Positions 50,003-57,999 of a DNA stretch of 64,000 bases are shown in pieces (position 1 is the first letter of the stretch; each line of letters opens with the position of its first letter). The position numbers and the translations under genes were made by a program. Location: assembly GCA_048263775.1 (NCBI GenBank), contig JBLXDU010000001.1, positions 558,001 through 622,000 on the forward strand, read 5' to 3'. A model generated the notes under the pieces. The model saw only the letters and a program-made list of their open reading frames with translations. It made no database searches and was not told the DNA's origin. The DNA is from UBA1479 sp048263775. Its GTDB lineage: Bacteria; Pseudomonadota; Alphaproteobacteria; Rhodospirillales; Casp-alpha2.

Positions 50003-50869
50003 ATGGACATCAATCTTGCGCGCACCTTTCTTGCCATTTGCGAGGTCGGAAATTTCGTCAAGGCGTCGGAACGTCTCTACGTCACGCAGTCGACCGTAAG
50101 TACCCGGGTCAAGCTGCTGGAAGACCTGTTGGGACAGCCGCTGTTCGTGCGCACCAAGGCGGGGGCGTCGTTGACGGCGGCGGGGGCGCAGTTCCGCCCG
50201 TTCGCGGAAAAGCTGCTGCAGACATGGGAGCAGGCACGCCACAATGTCGGTCTGCCAACGGAATATTCCGCCCTTCTGACCGTTGGTGCCGAATTCACCT
50301 TGTGGGAACGCATGATGGTGAGTTGGATGTCCTGGGTCCGCCAGGCCCTGCCGGAGGTCGCTCTGCGCGCCGAGGTCGGCACCTCCGACACCTTGATGAG
50401 CCAGGTCGTCGAAGGCTTCATCGATCTCGCGGTCAGCTATACGCCGCAGCACCGTTCAGGGTTGGTGGTCGAGAAACTGGCCCAGGACAGCCTGGTTCTG
50501 GTCTCGACGGAGCCGACGACCCGCGGTCCCTGGGACGCCAGTTACGTGTTCGTCGACTGGGGTGCGGAATTCCGCATGGAACATTTGGATGCCTTCCCTG
50601 ATCTGGCGGCCCCGGCGTTGGCGGTCAGTTACGGGCCGCTTGCCCAGCAGCACATCCTGCGCGCCGGTGGGTCGGCCTACTTGCCGCTGCGCGCCGTGCG
50701 TCCGCGCCTGGAGGAAGGTGTGTTTCACTTGGTCGAAGAGGCCCCCGTTTTCCGCCGGCCGATCTTCATTGTGCATTTGGAAGGGGTCGATAATCCGCTG
50801 TTTCAGACGGCTGTCGAGGGCCTGCGCAGCGCCGCCCGCGACGAAGCCGGCGACGATGGCGACATCTGA
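50003..50869 (+). CDS. LysR-family transcriptional regulator
   Basis: 288 residues. The winged-helix DNA-binding domain (about 1-60) opens MDINLARTFLAICEVGNFVKASERLYVTQSTVSTRVKLLEDLL. The remainder is a periplasmic-binding-like effector domain (about 90-280). The effector is unknown. It is divergent from the small secreted CxxC protein; the AT-rich gap between them contains TATGGTTTATATCAAAATTATCGAT, a plausible LysR-type site. Confidence 0.92.
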   Translation: MDINLARTFLAICEVGNFVKASERLYVTQSTVSTRVKLLEDLLGQPLFVRTKAGASLTAAGAQFRPFAEKLLQTWEQARHNVGLPTEYSALLTVGAEFTLWERMMVSWMSWVRQALPEVALRAEVGTSDTLMSQVVEGFIDLAVSYTPQHRSGLVVEKLAQDSLVLVSTEPTTRGPWDASYVFVDWGAEFRMEHLDAFPDLAAPALAVSYGPLAQQHILRAGGSAYLPLRAVRPRLEEGVFHLVEEAPVFRRPIFIVHLEGVDNPLFQTAVEGLRSAARDEAGDDGDI

Positions 50870-50976
50870 TTGGGCACCCGGATTGGGGTGATATCGGCAA
50901 ATCCCCGCAATCCCTTGATTTTTACCCGGCTAGACGTCATGTTCTGGGGCGTTTCGGCCAAATTATTGGAGTGCTA

Positions 50977-51195
50977 ATGGCGAAAGAAGACGTTTTGGAG
51001 TTTACGGGCACGGTGACGGAACTGCTGCCCAACGCCATGTTCCGGGTCAAACTGGACAACGAACACGAAATCCTCGCCCATACGGCGGGCAAAATGCGCA
51101 AGCACCGGATCCGGGTGCTTGCTGGCGATCGCGTCAATGTTGAGATGACGCCATACGATCTGACCAAGGGCCGGATCACCTTTCGTTTCAAATAA
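50977..51195 (+). CDS. infA: translation initiation factor IF-1
   Basis: 72 residues, a single OB-fold protein that fits the A site of the 30S subunit. Sequence MAKEDVLEFTGTVTELLPNAMFRVKLDN and ending DLTKGRITFRFK are fully typical. ATG 50977 has TTGGAG six bases upstream. It begins the conserved infA - maf - RNase E/G - yacG set. Confidence 0.98.
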   Translation: MAKEDVLEFTGTVTELLPNAMFRVKLDNEHEILAHTAGKMRKHRIRVLAGDRVNVEMTPYDLTKGRITFRFK

Positions 51196-51207
51196 AGTTT
51201 GGCGGAC

Positions 51208-51804
51208 ATGCCCATGGCTGGCCGCTTGATTCTCGCCTCGGCGTCGCCCAGGCGGCTGGATCTGCTGTCCCAGGTCGGGATCGTGCCGGCCGCCGTGGTG
51301 CCCGCCGATATCGACGAGACGCCCCGGTCGGGCGAACAGCCGCGCGCGCTTGCCGGACGCCTGGCCTTGGAAAAGGCCGCCGCCGTGGCGCGGGCCCATC
51401 CGGACGCCTTCGTCCTGGGCGCGGACACGGTTGTCGCCTGTGGCCGCCGCTCGCTGCCCAAGCCCGCCGACGAAACGGAAGCCCGGCGCTGCCTGGACCT
51501 GTTGTCCGGGCGCCGGCATCGGGTCATCGGCGGCGTCGCCCTGGTTTGTCCGGGGGGGCGGGTTTTGGTCCGCGATTCGGTGACGGCCGTGCAGTTCAAG
51601 CGTCTCAGCCGGGCCGAGGTGGATATGTATCTCGCCTCTGGCGAATGGCGGGATAAGGCCGGCGGCTACGCCATTCAGGGGCTTGCCGCGCTGTTCGTCA
51701 CGGCGATCAACGGTGATTACAACAATGTGGTCGGCTTGCCGCTCGCCCTTACGGCGGCGCTGCTGACCGGCGCCGGGGCATGGTCCCCGGCGGGGAAAGG
51801 ATAG
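51208..51804 (+). CDS. maf: Maf-family nucleoside triphosphate pyrophosphatase
   Basis: 198 residues. The Maf motif LASASPRRLDLLSQVG opens the protein, followed by DIDETP, ADTVVACG, and the WRDKAGGYAIQGLAA segment. The enzyme removes pyrophosphate from modified or canonical NTPs and is linked to control of division. The start is uncertain: TTG 51199, ATG 51208 and ATG 51214 are all in frame. It ends 2 bases before the ribonuclease gene. Confidence 0.95.
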   Translation: MPMAGRLILASASPRRLDLLSQVGIVPAAVVPADIDETPRSGEQPRALAGRLALEKAAAVARAHPDAFVLGADTVVACGRRSLPKPADETEARRCLDLLSGRRHRVIGGVALVCPGGRVLVRDSVTAVQFKRLSRAEVDMYLASGEWRDKAGGYAIQGLAALFVTAINGDYNNVVGLPLALTAALLTGAGAWSPAGKG

Positions 51805-51806
51805 CC

Positions 51807-53207
51807 ATGCGCGCCGATACGATCCTGATCAATGCCGGACCGGGCGAGATGCGCGTGGCGTTGCTCGCCAAGGGCACGGTGGTCCAGGTTCTGTTCGAAC
51901 GGGACAGTGACGAAGGTGTCGAAGGGGCGGTGTTCGCCGCTCGCGTGACCGCCATCAACCGCGATCTCAACGCCGCCTTCGTCGATCTCGACGGGGCGGA
52001 ACCGGGGTTTCTTGCCGCCGGTGACGCCCGGCAGTCGGGCGACCAGCGTATCAAATCCATAACCGAAGCCGTCGGCGAAGGCGACAAGGTTCTGGTCCAG
52101 GCCGACCGCGAAGCCATGGACGGCAAGGGCCCGCGCCTGACCTGCCGTTTGGCGCTGACCGGCCGCTTCGTGACCCTGCACCTGGGCGGTGAGGGCATGA
52201 AGTTCTCGCGTTTTCTTGCCCCGGCCGAACGCAAGGAACTGGAAGTACTCGAGGAAATCCTGCCCGGTGATTGCGGGCTGACCTTCACCCCCGCCGCCGG
52301 CGGGGCCGAGATTTCCCAGATCTCCGCCGACCTGGACCGCCTGTTGGCCCTGCGCGACGACGTCGATGCCGCCTTCGATGACACGGTCAAGGCGCCGGAA
52401 GCCTTGCTGGCGCCACCCGATGCCATCGAACGCGCCCTGACCCTGGCCGGGCCGCGCTGCCACGTCATTTCCGACGATCCGGAGGCTCTGCGCCTGGTCC
52501 GGGAACTGGCCCCCGGCGTAAAGGCTGAGGCCTGGTCCGGCGCGGCGCCGCTGTTCGAGGAATTCGGCGTCGAGGAAGCCCTCGATGGTGTGCTGTCGCC
52601 GGTGGTGCCCCTGCCGTCGGGCGGCCGGGTGATCATCAGCGAAACCCCGGCGCTCACGGCCATCGACGTCGACACGGGGCAGACCAAGGGCGGCCCCTTG
52701 GGTTCGGGCTCGCCACAGCGTTTGGCGGCCAAGGCCAACCGCGAGGCCGTGACCGCCATCGCCCGCGAACTGCGCCTGCGCAACCTGGCGGGGCAGATCG
52801 TCATCGATTTCCTGGCCATGAAGGGCAAGAAGGAACGCCTGGAAGTGCTCGCCCAATTGCGCAGCGCGCTTGCCGGTGATCCGGTCGAATGCCATGTCCT
52901 GGGCTACACGGGGTTGGGTTTGGTGGAATTGACGCGCCGCCGCCGCGGCCCGTCCCTGACCCGCCTGTTGGCCCGCCCGGGGGGGCTGATGCCCGACCCC
53001 ACGGCGGCGGGTCTCGCGGCACTTCGCCGCGCCCTTACGGTGCGGGGGGCGGTGATCCGCATCGCCTGCGCCGCCGATGTGGCCGATGCGCTGGCCGGGC
53101 CGCTCAAGGACGCGCTGGACGATGCCAATGCCCGCACCGGCGGGGCGATCCGGCTGGAACGCGACGGTGCTCTCGGCCCCGGCCGGTTCGAGGTTACGGA
53201 GGGCTAA
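51807..53207 (+). CDS. ribonuclease E/G family protein without the Zn-link motif
   Basis: 466 residues. An S1-like RNA-binding region (about 35-115) precedes the RNase E/G catalytic core with the two metal Asp in TAIDVDTG and IVIDFLAM, and RLAAKANREAV. The CPxC zinc-link pair that joins RNase E/G subunits is absent after RRRRGPSLTRLL, where it should be. AAGGA precedes the ATG. Its place between maf and yacG is conserved, so it is a shorter alphaproteobacterial RNase E/G paralogue. Confidence 0.9.
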   Translation: MRADTILINAGPGEMRVALLAKGTVVQVLFERDSDEGVEGAVFAARVTAINRDLNAAFVDLDGAEPGFLAAGDARQSGDQRIKSITEAVGEGDKVLVQADREAMDGKGPRLTCRLALTGRFVTLHLGGEGMKFSRFLAPAERKELEVLEEILPGDCGLTFTPAAGGAEISQISADLDRLLALRDDVDAAFDDTVKAPEALLAPPDAIERALTLAGPRCHVISDDPEALRLVRELAPGVKAEAWSGAAPLFEEFGVEEALDGVLSPVVPLPSGGRVIISETPALTAIDVDTGQTKGGPLGSGSPQRLAAKANREAVTAIARELRLRNLAGQIVIDFLAMKGKKERLEVLAQLRSALAGDPVECHVLGYTGLGLVELTRRRRGPSLTRLLARPGGLMPDPTAAGLAALRRALTVRGAVIRIACAADVADALAGPLKDALDDANARTGGAIRLERDGALGPGRFEVTEG

Positions 53208-53211
53208 CGCC

Positions 53212-53421
53212 ATGAGCGAGAAGACGGGCGCCAAGGTCGTGCCCCTGAAGCGCAAACCTTGCCCGATCTGCAAGAAGCCGCCGGTCACCGAATTCCTGCC
53301 GTTCTGCTCCAAACGCTGTGCCGATATCGACCTCGGCCAATGGCTTGGCGGCGGCTACCGCATTCCGACCAACGAAGGGCCGGAGGATCTGGACCCCGAG
53401 GGCGGGTATTCCGAGGATTAA
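53212..53421 (+). CDS. yacG: DNA gyrase inhibitor YacG (zinc protein)
   Basis: 69 residues. The zinc site is formed by CPIC near residue 17 and CSKRC near 33, followed by ADIDLGQWLGGGYRIP, the YacG hallmark. YacG binds GyrB and blocks DNA binding by gyrase. Its acidic tail (EGPEDLDPEGGYSED) is usual. It closes the infA-maf-rng set, 4 bases after the ribonuclease stop. Confidence 0.95.
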   Translation: MSEKTGAKVVPLKRKPCPICKKPPVTEFLPFCSKRCADIDLGQWLGGGYRIPTNEGPEDLDPEGGYSED

Positions 53422-53587
53422 ACCCCGCGCCCGGCCGCCTGGCAGCGGGGACGCAAGGCCGGAAATACTTGGAAATCCGCGTGAAAATTCCCCACGCACC
53501 CGCGCTGGACAGGGCCTCTGATTTCTTCTATAAGCCACGTCTTGCCAACGGGCGGTGGCCTTTCAGGCCGTCGCCGACGCACGGTTT

Positions 53588-53663
53588 GCCCAGGTAGCTC
53601 AGTTGGTAGAGCATCGCACTGAAAATGCGGGTGTCGGTGGTTCAAATCCGCCCCTGGGCACCA
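53588..53663 (+). tRNA. tRNA-Phe (GAA)
   Basis: 76 nucleotides with encoded CCA. The acceptor stem GCCCAGG / CCTGGGC pairs fully. The D-arm is AGCTCAGTTGGTAGAGC, the anticodon loop CTGAAAA with anticodon GAA, and the T-arm loop TTCAAAT. It follows yacG, as in many Alphaproteobacteria. Confidence 0.98.
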
Positions 53664-53823
53664 TTCCCCCCTCAATATATTGATTTATCATTGCGTTTTC
53701 GGCGCAGGGCCTCTCCGCGTGCCGCCCGTTATGGGCGCGGGACACGGATAGAACGCCACCTCTGCGCGGTCCGCTAAGGTTAGCGGATCACGCGGGGCGT
53801 CATCGTTGGAAAGTTGGTGAGGC

Positions 53824-54069
53824 TCAGGCCGCCTTGGCCAGGTCGTCGAACAGCTGCGCGTTCGGGCAGAACCAATGATAGTCCTGCGCCCCGTCCAGGC
53901 CGGCCAGCCAGGAAAAGCAGGCGTCGGCGTTTTCGCAGGTTCGGCAGCGCGCATTGGCCAGCCGCATGCGTTCTTGCGGCACATGGGCGTCGTTGATGTT
54001 GAGGGTTTTCAACGCTTCCACCAGAAGGGGGGATCGGGCGGGCGCGTCGCTTTCAAGAAGATGAACCAT
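53824..54069 (-). CDS. DUF6455-like small cysteine protein
   Basis: 81 residues. It has the layout CRTC, then C...WL and FCPN (RCRTCENADACFSWLAG, YHWFCPNAQLF) seen in DUF6455-type proteins, which are small and of unknown function. Four Cys could bind metal. ATG 54069 has GAGGAG upstream. It stands alone between tRNA-Phe and the thiol-degradation operon. Confidence 0.7.
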   Translation of the reverse strand: MVHLLESDAPARSPLLVEALKTLNINDAHVPQERMRLANARCRTCENADACFSWLAGLDGAQDYHWFCPNAQLFDDLAKAA

Positions 54070-54197
54070 GATGATGCTCCTCATCGTTCAGGGTGGTCAC
54101 TGGGGCCACCCTAGCGACTTGGCATCGGTCCGCATTGATCCAGGTCATCCGCGCCGCCGGTCCGCGCGGCGGGATGAGCCGGGATCGGATGATCAGA

Positions 54198-54824
54198 TCA
54201 GGCGGCCGGCAGCGTCGCCCGCACGGTTGCCGAGCGGTCCCACAGGTTCGGCACGCTGGTCGACGAATAGCCCGAGACGAAGGGTTTGATCTCATTCGTT
54301 TCCGGCTTGAACACATGGCGCGAGACCGCGCCGATGTTGGCGCCGTAGACGTGGATGCTGATCGACGGCTTGTCGGCGAAGGAGTTTTCGACGACGTGGA
54401 TATCGCCGATGGTCGGTGACACGGCCTCGACCTGACCGGGAGTCAGTTCGGCCCAGCCCCCCACTTGGTGCAGTTTGCCTTGGGCATCCTGTTCGAAGCG
54501 GACTTCCTTTTCCGCCCCCCGCAGCATACCGATCAAGCCCCAGACCGTATGGTCGTGGACGGGCGTCTTCTGGCCCGGGCCCCAGACGAAGCTGACGACG
54601 GAGAACCGTTCCAGCGGGTCGGCGTGCAAAAGGTACTGCTGATAAAACTCGGGATGGGGCTGGGCAAATGCCTCGGGCAACCAGTCGTCGCGGGACACCA
54701 GCGTGCCCAGCAGCTTGCGGCCTTCGGCGAGCAGGGTTTCTTCGGCGTCGGTCTTGGAAACAAGGTTCGTCATGGCGACGACGAAATCGCGCAGCGGCGC
54801 GATGGAGTCAGGGGAAGCGGTCAT
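54198..54824 (-). CDS. thiol dioxygenase, 3-mercaptopropionate-dioxygenase-like
   Basis: 208-residue cupin. The iron His ligands are His90, His92 (TPVHDHTVW) and His143 (GDIHVVEN). The outer Ser-His-Tyr triad is Ser156, His158 and Tyr160 (SISIHVYG). HDHTVWG with Trp and GDIH follow the 3-mercaptopropionate/bacterial thiol dioxygenase pattern more than mammalian cysteine dioxygenase. It should insert O2 into a thiol to give a sulfinate in the cytosol. It overlaps the IclR gene by four bases (ATGA) and is the last gene of a four-gene operon. Confidence 0.88.
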   Translation of the reverse strand: MTASPDSIAPLRDFVVAMTNLVSKTDAEETLLAEGRKLLGTLVSRDDWLPEAFAQPHPEFYQQYLLHADPLERFSVVSFVWGPGQKTPVHDHTVWGLIGMLRGAEKEVRFEQDAQGKLHQVGGWAELTPGQVEAVSPTIGDIHVVENSFADKPSISIHVYGANIGAVSRHVFKPETNEIKPFVSGYSSTSVPNLWDRSATVRATLPAA

Positions 54825-55678
54825 TCGGATGCCTTCCGTTTTTCTTTCTCTTGGAGGATGGGGCGGCCGGGGGCCAGGGGAATGGATGTGGCGGTGGCAC
54901 CGATGGCGCAGGGATCGATCGGTGCTGGCGGCGCCGTATCGCCGGCCAGGGCGCGTTCGACGGCGTCCGCAGCCTTGGTGACCTCAACACCCAGTGCTTT
55001 GAAGCGGCCAGGGCGCAGGCGTTCCGCCGGGCCCGAAACGCCGATGGCGGCGATCACGCCGCCGGCCGGATCGTGGATCGGGGCGGCCACGCCGCAGACC
55101 GTTTCCTGCCATTCGCCGGCATTGACGGCGTAGCCGCGCGTGCGGATGCCCGCCATTTCCTGAAGGAAGGCATCGGCGTCGGTGATGCTTTTGGGGGTGT
55201 GGGCGTGCAGGTTCTCGGCCAGCGCGCCGAGCCCCGCCTCACCCAAGGCGGCCAACATGGCCTTGCCCGTGGCGACGCAGCGCGCAGGGGCGCGGCCGCC
55301 GATCGCGGAATAGGCGCGCACCGGCTCGGGACTTTCCAATTTGTGGAGATAGACCACTTCGTCCCCGTCGAGGACCGAGAGATGGACGCTTTCCCGGGTC
55401 CGCGCGAGCAGCGCTTCCATGGCCGGAAGGGCCAATTGGCGGAGGTCCAGATGATTGAGCATGGCCGTGCCCAGTTCCCACAGGCGGATCGCCGCCGCGT
55501 AGGTGCCGGTGGCGGCGTCGCGCCGGACGTAGCCCAGTTCCGTCAGGGTCTGCAACAGGCGGTGGGCGTTGCTTTTGCCCAGATCGACCCGCGCCGCCAG
55601 TTCCGACACGCCGAGCGCGCGGTCGCTATGGGCAAGCACTTCCAAAAGCGCCATGCCGTTGACCAGGGTGTTGTTCAT
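54821..55678 (-). CDS. IclR-family transcriptional regulator
   Basis: 285 residues. The winged-helix N-terminus (MALLEVLAHSDRALGVSELAARVDLGKSNAHRLLQTL) precedes an IclR effector domain (about 90-255, with CVATGKAMLAALGE and AVNAGEWQETVCGVAAPIHD). It is coupled by four-base overlaps to the CoA transferase before it and the thiol dioxygenase after it, so it is part of the operon it probably controls. The palindrome at 57908-57930 is its likely operator. Confidence 0.92.
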   Translation of the reverse strand: MNNTLVNGMALLEVLAHSDRALGVSELAARVDLGKSNAHRLLQTLTELGYVRRDAATGTYAAAIRLWELGTAMLNHLDLRQLALPAMEALLARTRESVHLSVLDGDEVVYLHKLESPEPVRAYSAIGGRAPARCVATGKAMLAALGEAGLGALAENLHAHTPKSITDADAFLQEMAGIRTRGYAVNAGEWQETVCGVAAPIHDPAGGVIAAIGVSGPAERLRPGRFKALGVEVTKAADAVERALAGDTAPPAPIDPCAIGATATSIPLAPGRPILQEKEKRKASE

Positions 55679-56883
55679 GCGACCACCCCGCCGGCCCGCC
55701 ATTCGGCGATGTCTTCGGCGCTGAACCCGGCTTCGGCCAGGATTTCGTCACTATGTTCGCCGACATGGGGCGGCGCGCGGTCGACGGCGCCGGTGCCGTG
55801 GGCCAGCTTGAACCCCGGCCCGACCAGGCGCAGGGGACCGTAGGGCGAGTCCACTTCCTGCAAAAGGCCGCGTTCCACGACCTGGGGATGGTCGGCAATT
55901 TCGTCGATGCCCTTCACCGTGGCACAGGGCACGTCGGCCTCGGTCAGGCGCTGTTCCCAGGTGTCTGGATCACCTTCGCGCATGGCACCCTCGATCACGT
56001 CGCGCAGGGCGCCTGCGTTTTCCGTCCGCGCCGCCCAATCGACGAAGCGCGGATCGGCGAGGGCGTCTTCCCGGCCCAGCGCCTTCATCAGGTTGACGAA
56101 CTGCTTTTCCAACAGGATCGCCAGGATGATGTAGCCGTTGCCGCAGCGGAAGCGGTCGGCGGTCACCTTGCGGGTGACCGACAGGTTGCCGTACTGGCGT
56201 TGCACGAAACCGGCGACGGTGTATTCGGTCACGTGCTGGGCCAGGAAATTGAGGGTCGAATCCAGCATGGCGACGTCGACGAACTGGCCCTTGCCGGTCT
56301 GCGTGCGCTGGTGCAGGGCGGCGGAAACGGCGAAGGCGCCGGTCATCCCGCCGATCAGGTCGCAGGCGGCGAAGCCCGCGCGCATGGGGCCACCCTCGGC
56401 CTCGCCGGTGATCGACATGATGCCGGACATCGCCTGAATCTTGCCGTCGAAGGCCGCCTTGGCGCTTTCCGGCCCGCTATGGCCGAACCCGGAAACCGCG
56501 CAATAGATCAGTTTCGGATTGATCGCCTTGAGCGTTTCGTAGCCCAGGCCGAAACGGTCCATCACGCCGGGGCGGAAATTTTCCCAGACGATATCGGCGT
56601 CCTGGACCAGGCGTTTGACGATCTCCTGGGCCTCCGGCTTTTTCAGGTCGAGGGTCAGGCTGCGTTTGTTGGCGTTGATCGCCATGAAGGCCGGCGCCAT
56701 GTTGCGGTCGACCCATTCCTGGCTGAGCTGGGCGCGCCGGTTGTCCTCGCCGCCGATGGGCTCGATCTTGACCACGTCGGCGCCCAGCAGGGCGAACTGA
56801 TAGGTCCCGAAGGGGCCGGCGAAGAACCGGGTGAAGTCGAGAACCTTGATCCCATCGAAGGGGCGGGGGCCCGGCGCGGTCAT
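55675..56883 (-). CDS. CaiB/BaiF-type (family III) CoA transferase
   Basis: 402 residues. The N-terminal GIKVLDFTRFFAGPFGTYQFALLGADVVKIEPIGG and the catalytic Asp in GQFVDVAMLDSTLNF place it in family III. Further on come KGIDEIADHPQVVERGLL and the C-terminal tail. It moves CoA between carboxylic acids; the acid is unknown. Such an enzyme activates 3-sulfinopropionate in the known thiodipropionate pathway, and the dioxygenase two genes on makes that attractive. It overlaps both neighbours by four bases. Confidence 0.92.
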   Translation of the reverse strand: MTAPGPRPFDGIKVLDFTRFFAGPFGTYQFALLGADVVKIEPIGGEDNRRAQLSQEWVDRNMAPAFMAINANKRSLTLDLKKPEAQEIVKRLVQDADIVWENFRPGVMDRFGLGYETLKAINPKLIYCAVSGFGHSGPESAKAAFDGKIQAMSGIMSITGEAEGGPMRAGFAACDLIGGMTGAFAVSAALHQRTQTGKGQFVDVAMLDSTLNFLAQHVTEYTVAGFVQRQYGNLSVTRKVTADRFRCGNGYIILAILLEKQFVNLMKALGREDALADPRFVDWAARTENAGALRDVIEGAMREGDPDTWEQRLTEADVPCATVKGIDEIADHPQVVERGLLQEVDSPYGPLRLVGPGFKLAHGTGAVDRAPPHVGEHSDEILAEAGFSAEDIAEWRAGGVVA

Positions 56884-57857
56884 GCCGTCCCTCCGGCCGC
56901 GGCCTTCTTCAATTCCTTTTCCCGCAGTTCCTTGGCGACGATGCGGGCGTTCTCCGCCTCGGCGCGCAGCGCCGCGACCTCTTCGGGCGAGCGGCGGGCG
57001 ATGTTACAATAGTCGCCCTTCCAATCCGGATCGTCTGACCAGCGCAGCGGCGATTGCACCGTGGTGCGCGGGCCGATGGCGCTTTCCAATACCCGCAGGC
57101 CCAGCTCCAGCGTCTCCGCCTGGGATGTCGGATCGTGCGGCCGGCCGGCGGCGTTGCCCAGGGGAAAGTCACTGAACAGAAAACGCGGCACGCCGCAATA
57201 TTCGACGATGTCCTTGGCGCAGCCCATGACCACCGTGGGGATGCCGTTGGCTTCCAGATGGCGGGCGATCAGGCAGAGGGTCTGGTGACAGATCGGGCAG
57301 TTGGGGATCAGGATCACCACGTCTGCGCCGTCTTCCTGGCAACGGTTGAGGATTTCCGGGCAGTCGATATTGAGGGTGTGTTGCTGGCTGCGGTTGGTCG
57401 GCGCGCCGTGGAAGCGTTTCGTCAGGCCGCCGATCCGCCCGGCCGCCTGGGCGTCCCGCAATGCCGCCAAGGGGAACCAGGCGCGGGCGTCTTCCATGCT
57501 GGTATGGATCCGGTCGATGCCGACATGGGAAATGCGCAGGTCGTGTTCCGCCGCCGTGTCGCCGGAATAGACCTGATAGAACTTGGCGGCGGAGTTGTAG
57601 GGTGCTCCCGGTCCCTGCGGGCCCTTGTCCGGCTGATAGGGGGCCGCCGTGGTGATGAAGGTCACCTGCGATTGCGCCAGGGGCTTGGTCAGCGGCGTGA
57701 ACGGCACGTCGATGTAGTGGGCCCAGACATAGGGATTGTCGTAGCCCAGCGCGAGATACCATTCCCGCGTCCGCCGCATATAGGGGACGGGTTGATCCAG
57801 TTCCGGCGCAAAGGCCAATCCGCTGTCGCTCTTCGGTGCGGTCTTACTCGATGTCAT
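56880..57857 (-). CDS. GrdB/PrdB-like reductase family protein, cysteine form
   Basis: 325 residues from ATG 57857, with GAGG six bases upstream; longer frames reach 57938. It resembles the glycine/sarcosine/betaine reductase component B and D-proline reductase B family: DLRISHVGID followed by FPLAALRDAQAAGRIGGLTKRFHGAPTN, then VILIPNCPICHQT, where Cys187-x-x-Cys190 stands where the anaerobic enzymes have their redox centre with selenocysteine. The aerobic cysteine form has no described reaction. A disulfide or C-S/C-N reductive cleavage is possible. It is the first gene of the CoA transferase / IclR / thiol dioxygenase operon. Confidence 0.8.
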   Translation of the reverse strand: MTSSKTAPKSDSGLAFAPELDQPVPYMRRTREWYLALGYDNPYVWAHYIDVPFTPLTKPLAQSQVTFITTAAPYQPDKGPQGPGAPYNSAAKFYQVYSGDTAAEHDLRISHVGIDRIHTSMEDARAWFPLAALRDAQAAGRIGGLTKRFHGAPTNRSQQHTLNIDCPEILNRCQEDGADVVILIPNCPICHQTLCLIARHLEANGIPTVVMGCAKDIVEYCGVPRFLFSDFPLGNAAGRPHDPTSQAETLELGLRVLESAIGPRTTVQSPLRWSDDPDWKGDYCNIARRSPEEVAALRAEAENARIVAKELREKELKKAAAGGTA

Positions 57858-57907
57858 CCTCATGCCTCGTGTCTTGGTCTCACGGGTCGGTCGGATCGCA
57901 TGATCCG

Positions 57908-57930
57908 TTTGTTCTATTATATAGAACACA
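57908..57930. promoter_or_regulatory. strong palindrome, likely IclR operator
   Basis: A perfect inverted repeat GTTCTAT-TAT-ATAGAAC at 57911-57927, extended imperfectly to 57908-57930, 51 bases upstream of the first gene of the IclR-containing operon. A second imperfect palindrome, TTCCATTAAACGGAA, follows at 57933-57947. Both look like operator sites of IclR proteins and probably overlap the promoter. Confidence 0.75.
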
Positions 57931-57999
57931 AATTCCATTAAACGGAAAATCTTTTATCGCCGCCGCCGCACGCTTGCCCCGGCGTATCCGCGGTATGCC

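Noticed and set aside
51717..53312. 531-residue minus-strand frame opposite the RNase E/G gene
   Set aside because: Composition is typical of an antisense shadow, and maf, rng and yacG on the plus strand account for the DNA.
54198..54824. Assignment as classical cysteine dioxygenase
   Set aside because: The His, Ser-His-Tyr and HDHTVWG pattern and the neighbouring CoA transferase fit bacterial 3-mercaptopropionate-type thiol dioxygenases better, though cysteine cannot be excluded.
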